From assembly GCF_040219335.1 (NCBI RefSeq), contig NZ_JAVJSQ010000029.1:62001-126000 (forward strand): a stretch of DNA of 64,000 nt, in the 5' to 3' direction. Made by a program: the position numbers and the translations under genes. The stretch comes from Gimesia sp. GTDB taxonomy: Bacteria > Planctomycetota > Planctomycetia > Planctomycetales > Planctomycetaceae. The notes beneath the pieces were generated by a model. That model did no database searches. It was not told the origin of the DNA and saw nothing but the letters and a program-made list of their open reading frames with translations. Numbering within the stretch: the stretch's first letter is position 1; each line of letters begins with the position of its first letter. This document shows, piece after piece, positions 62,012 through 64,000 of this stretch.

Positions 62012-63412
62012 CTACTCCTGTTCGAAGTCTTCCTCCAGTTCGTCGCGCATATCCAGGCTGGGGCCGATGTCTTCCTTGAGATCCTTGGAACGGTAGTAGA
62101 TCTTGATGGGGATCTCATTGAAGGGGAGTTCTTCCCGCAGCACGCCGCTGAGGTAGCGTTTCCAGGACTCGCTGAACAGTTTCGAATCGTTGCACTTCAG
62201 AACGATGGTCGGCGGTTCGGTGGCGACCTGGGTGGCGTAGAAGATTTTCGGACGCCGGTTCTTGGAGTAGGGGGGCTGATTATTTTGAATCGCCGCCCGC
62301 ACGACCTTGTTGAGCCGTCCGGTGGAAACCCGCTTGCGGGACTGCTTGTAGATCGTCTGTGCCAGGTTGACGACCTGCTTGATGTTTTTCGAATCGCGGG
62401 CGGTCACCAGGGCGACCGGGGCGTGTCGCATGGTGCGGAACTGGCTGGTCAGGTATTCGTCCCACTTCTCCGATGTCATTTTGCTTTCGCGGGCCAGGTC
62501 CCATTTATTCACGACGAAAATACAGGGCTTGTGGTTCTCTTCAATTTCCGCGACCAGCTGTTTGTCGACCTTGGAGATGGTCTGCTGGGAATCGAAGAAC
62601 ATCAGTACCACATTGGCGCGGCGGATACTGCGTTTGGCCCGGGTCAGGCCGTAGAATTCGATATCATTCGCCAGACTCTTGCGTTTCCGCACACCCGGCG
62701 TGTCGATAGCCAGGAATGATTTGTCGTCGAACTCAAACCGGATGTCGACACTGTCCCGCGTGGTACCGGCGACTTCGCTGACGATCATGCGTTCTGACTC
62801 GGCCAGGGCGTTGATGAAGGTACTTTTCCCGACATTCCGCCGACCGACGATGGCGATTTTGAGTTCGGGTGGATTGGAGAGATGTTCGCCTTCCGATTCT
62901 TCAAACTCTTCAGCCGGGGGGAGGTTATCCAGAATTGTGTTGATCAGTTCATTCCGGTTGCGGTTCCCTTTGACGCTGGTGAGCACGACGGGCGCTTTGG
63001 TCAGGCCAAAAAACTGGGCCGCTTCGTCATCGGTGCGGGTGGAATCGCATTTGTTGACGCAGAGGATCTTGGGCTTTTCGATTGAACGGAGCCGCTGGGC
63101 GACTTCTTCATCCAGGTGGGCCAGGCCCATGGAACCATCCACGACAAACAGGATCAGGTCTGCTTCGTCGATGCCGACCTGGATCTGGCGTTCAATGTCT
63201 TCCGACAGATCGTCGCTGTCGGTAATGCCGATGCCCCCCGTATCGACGAGTTCGAAGTAGCGTTCTTTTTCATGTACGAGGTACGTGACGCGATCGCGGG
63301 TTACGCCGGCGGTCGGATCGACAATCGCGATCCGGTGTCCGGCGATCCAGTTAAAGATTGAGCTTTTGCCTACATTCGGGCGGCCGACGATGGCAATTTT
63401 GGGTATGGCCAT
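62012..63412 (-). CDS. der: Ribosome assembly GTPase Der (EngA)
   Basis: A 466-residue double GTPase needed for 50S subunit maturation. Two G domains in tandem: the first with GRPNVGKSSIFN (9-20), DTGGIG and NKCD; the second with GRRNVGKSTFINAL (about 190-203), DTPGVRKR and NKWDLA, followed by the C-terminal KH-like domain (RVSTGRLNKVVRAAI...). The G1, G3 and G4 motifs are intact in both. The protein is slightly longer than the E. coli form (490 there, typical 435-490). Starts with ATG at 63412. It is monocistronic and divergent from the hpnC-like gene. Confidence 0.97.
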   Translation of the reverse strand: MAIPKIAIVGRPNVGKSSIFNWIAGHRIAIVDPTAGVTRDRVTYLVHEKERYFELVDTGGIGITDSDDLSEDIERQIQVGIDEADLILFVVDGSMGLAHLDEEVAQRLRSIEKPKILCVNKCDSTRTDDEAAQFFGLTKAPVVLTSVKGNRNRNELINTILDNLPPAEEFEESEGEHLSNPPELKIAIVGRRNVGKSTFINALAESERMIVSEVAGTTRDSVDIRFEFDDKSFLAIDTPGVRKRKSLANDIEFYGLTRAKRSIRRANVVLMFFDSQQTISKVDKQLVAEIEENHKPCIFVVNKWDLARESKMTSEKWDEYLTSQFRTMRHAPVALVTARDSKNIKQVVNLAQTIYKQSRKRVSTGRLNKVVRAAIQNNQPPYSKNRRPKIFYATQVATEPPTIVLKCNDSKLFSESWKRYLSGVLREELPFNEIPIKIYYRSKDLKEDIGPSLDMRDELEEDFEQE

Positions 63413-63726
63413 GATGAATCTATATTATCCAAAGGAATCGTTTTCAGTTTGAATTCGACGGGAGCCGGTTCACTCGCTTGATTTCCCGCTGTCGGGGCTG
63501 TATCCCTGAAAGCTGGCAGGGGGAAACGGTGAAGCGCCTGTCAAATCGGAGCTGATTGCTGCTGACATTCAAGCCGGTGAGGGGACCGGGCGGTCACAAA
63601 CAGAGCTCGGCGAACCACAGCCTGCGGTTCGCATATTATAGCGGCTGAGTCATATTTCTACAGGTTATCCAGTTGACCGGCGATTGTTAATCAACTGGAG
63701 CCCTGCGTTTGGGAACTTCCGGCTAA
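63413..63726. other. Divergent intergenic region between der and hpnC
   Basis: This 314-bp gap has no credible gene. The only structure seen is GCGAACC, 9 bases, GGTTCGC (63610-63632), a perfect 7-bp inverted repeat, followed by an AT-rich TATTATAG that could be part of the hpnC promoter. Confidence 0.4.
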
Positions 63727-64000
63727 ATGACGGTATTTGAGCACGAATTAGCAGCCTGGGGACCGGATTCGGCCTATTTTGAGGGGACGGATGCTCCTGT
63801 TTCCCTGTCGGAGGCACAGGCCTACTGTCGGCGGGTCGCGCTGGGGCATTACGAGAATTTCCCCGTCGTCTCCTGGGTGCTGCCGCGCGAGTTACGTACG
63901 CACTTCTTCAACGTGTATGCCTTCTGCCGCTGGGCCGATGATCTGGGGGATGAAATCGAAGGGGCAGAGCGATCGCTGGCACTGCTCAGCTGGTGGCGGT
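63727..64000 (+). CDS. hpnC: Squalene synthase-family enzyme HpnC, N-terminal part (cut by window edge)
   Basis: The plus frame from ATG 63727 runs off the window after 91 residues. SEAQAYCRRVALGHYENFPVVSWVLPRELRTHFFNVYAFCRWADDLGDE is the first conserved block of the trans-isoprenyl synthases of the squalene/phytoene family, with HYENFPV and the ADDLGDE Asp-rich motif typical of HpnC. HpnC with HpnD and HpnE makes squalene from farnesyl diphosphate for hopanoids or related lipids. The remaining motifs and the neighbouring hpnD and hpnE would lie beyond the edge. Confidence 0.88.
   Translation, partial: MTVFEHELAAWGPDSAYFEGTDAPVSLSEAQAYCRRVALGHYENFPVVSWVLPRELRTHFFNVYAFCRWADDLGDEIEGAERSLALLSWWR

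Overview
The window looks like chromosomal DNA of a planctomycete, most likely a Gimesia/Rubinisphaera-type member of the Planctomycetaceae. This is inferred from gene content and protein style, not from a marker gene. The clues are a Ser/Thr kinase with an FHA domain and a planctomycete-type N-terminus, a J-like protein opening with the planctomycete 'VYKEWLGIP' motif, many secreted or lipoprotein genes without clear homologues, a HpnC-type squalene synthase, moderate GC and frequent GTG/TTG starts. P-ring and L-ring flagellar genes show a two-membrane envelope with peptidoglycan. I saw no rRNA, tRNA, CRISPR array, integrase or insertion sequence.

Layout. 1-2.2 kb: the start of a secreted peptidase-like gene on the minus strand, then two tandem paralogues of a secreted OstA/LptA-like protein. 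2.5-13.6 kb: a run of plus-strand genes, namely a lipoprotein fusing a FlgI-like domain to HEAT repeats, smc, moaC, a long-chain polyprenyl diphosphate synthase, an ABC-2-type permease and a CNNM/CorC-type transporter. 13.6-16.4 kb: a minus-strand pair, a short Hsp70 followed by a membrane protein with a J-like domain lacking HPD. 17-21.2 kb: phosphoglucomutase, inositol-phosphate synthase and a UbiA/EboC-like prenyltransferase. 21.2-36.5 kb: a mixed set including a Bcr/CflA-type transporter, a CHAD protein, a GNAT enzyme, a pentameric ligand-gated channel homologue, two unrecognised AT-richer genes, a HpaI aldolase, an SGNH hydrolase, an FHA kinase, a phosphoesterase and a TRASH-domain lipoprotein. 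36.7-43.3 kb: a two-subunit Na+/solute symporter coupled to an amidohydrolase and a D-threonine-aldolase-like enzyme, then a KaiC-like ATPase and an HDOD protein.

44.3-55.1 kb is the core of the window: csrA, then flgF-flgG-flgA-flgH-flgI-flgJ-flgN-flgK-flgL, all on one strand. These genes build the rod, the P- and L-rings and the hook-filament junction, with CsrA as the expected post-transcriptional regulator. Between csrA and flgF lies a compact predicted three-helix structure. Its closing helix contains the flgF ribosome-binding site and its second hairpin displays GGA in the loop. This is the strongest candidate here for an undescribed regulatory element.

55.3-64 kb: rplM-rpsI (S9 carries a long acidic N-terminal extension), mgtE, a membrane-anchored MutS-family ATPase, a second amidohydrolase, a secreted unknown, der, and the start of hpnC at the right edge.
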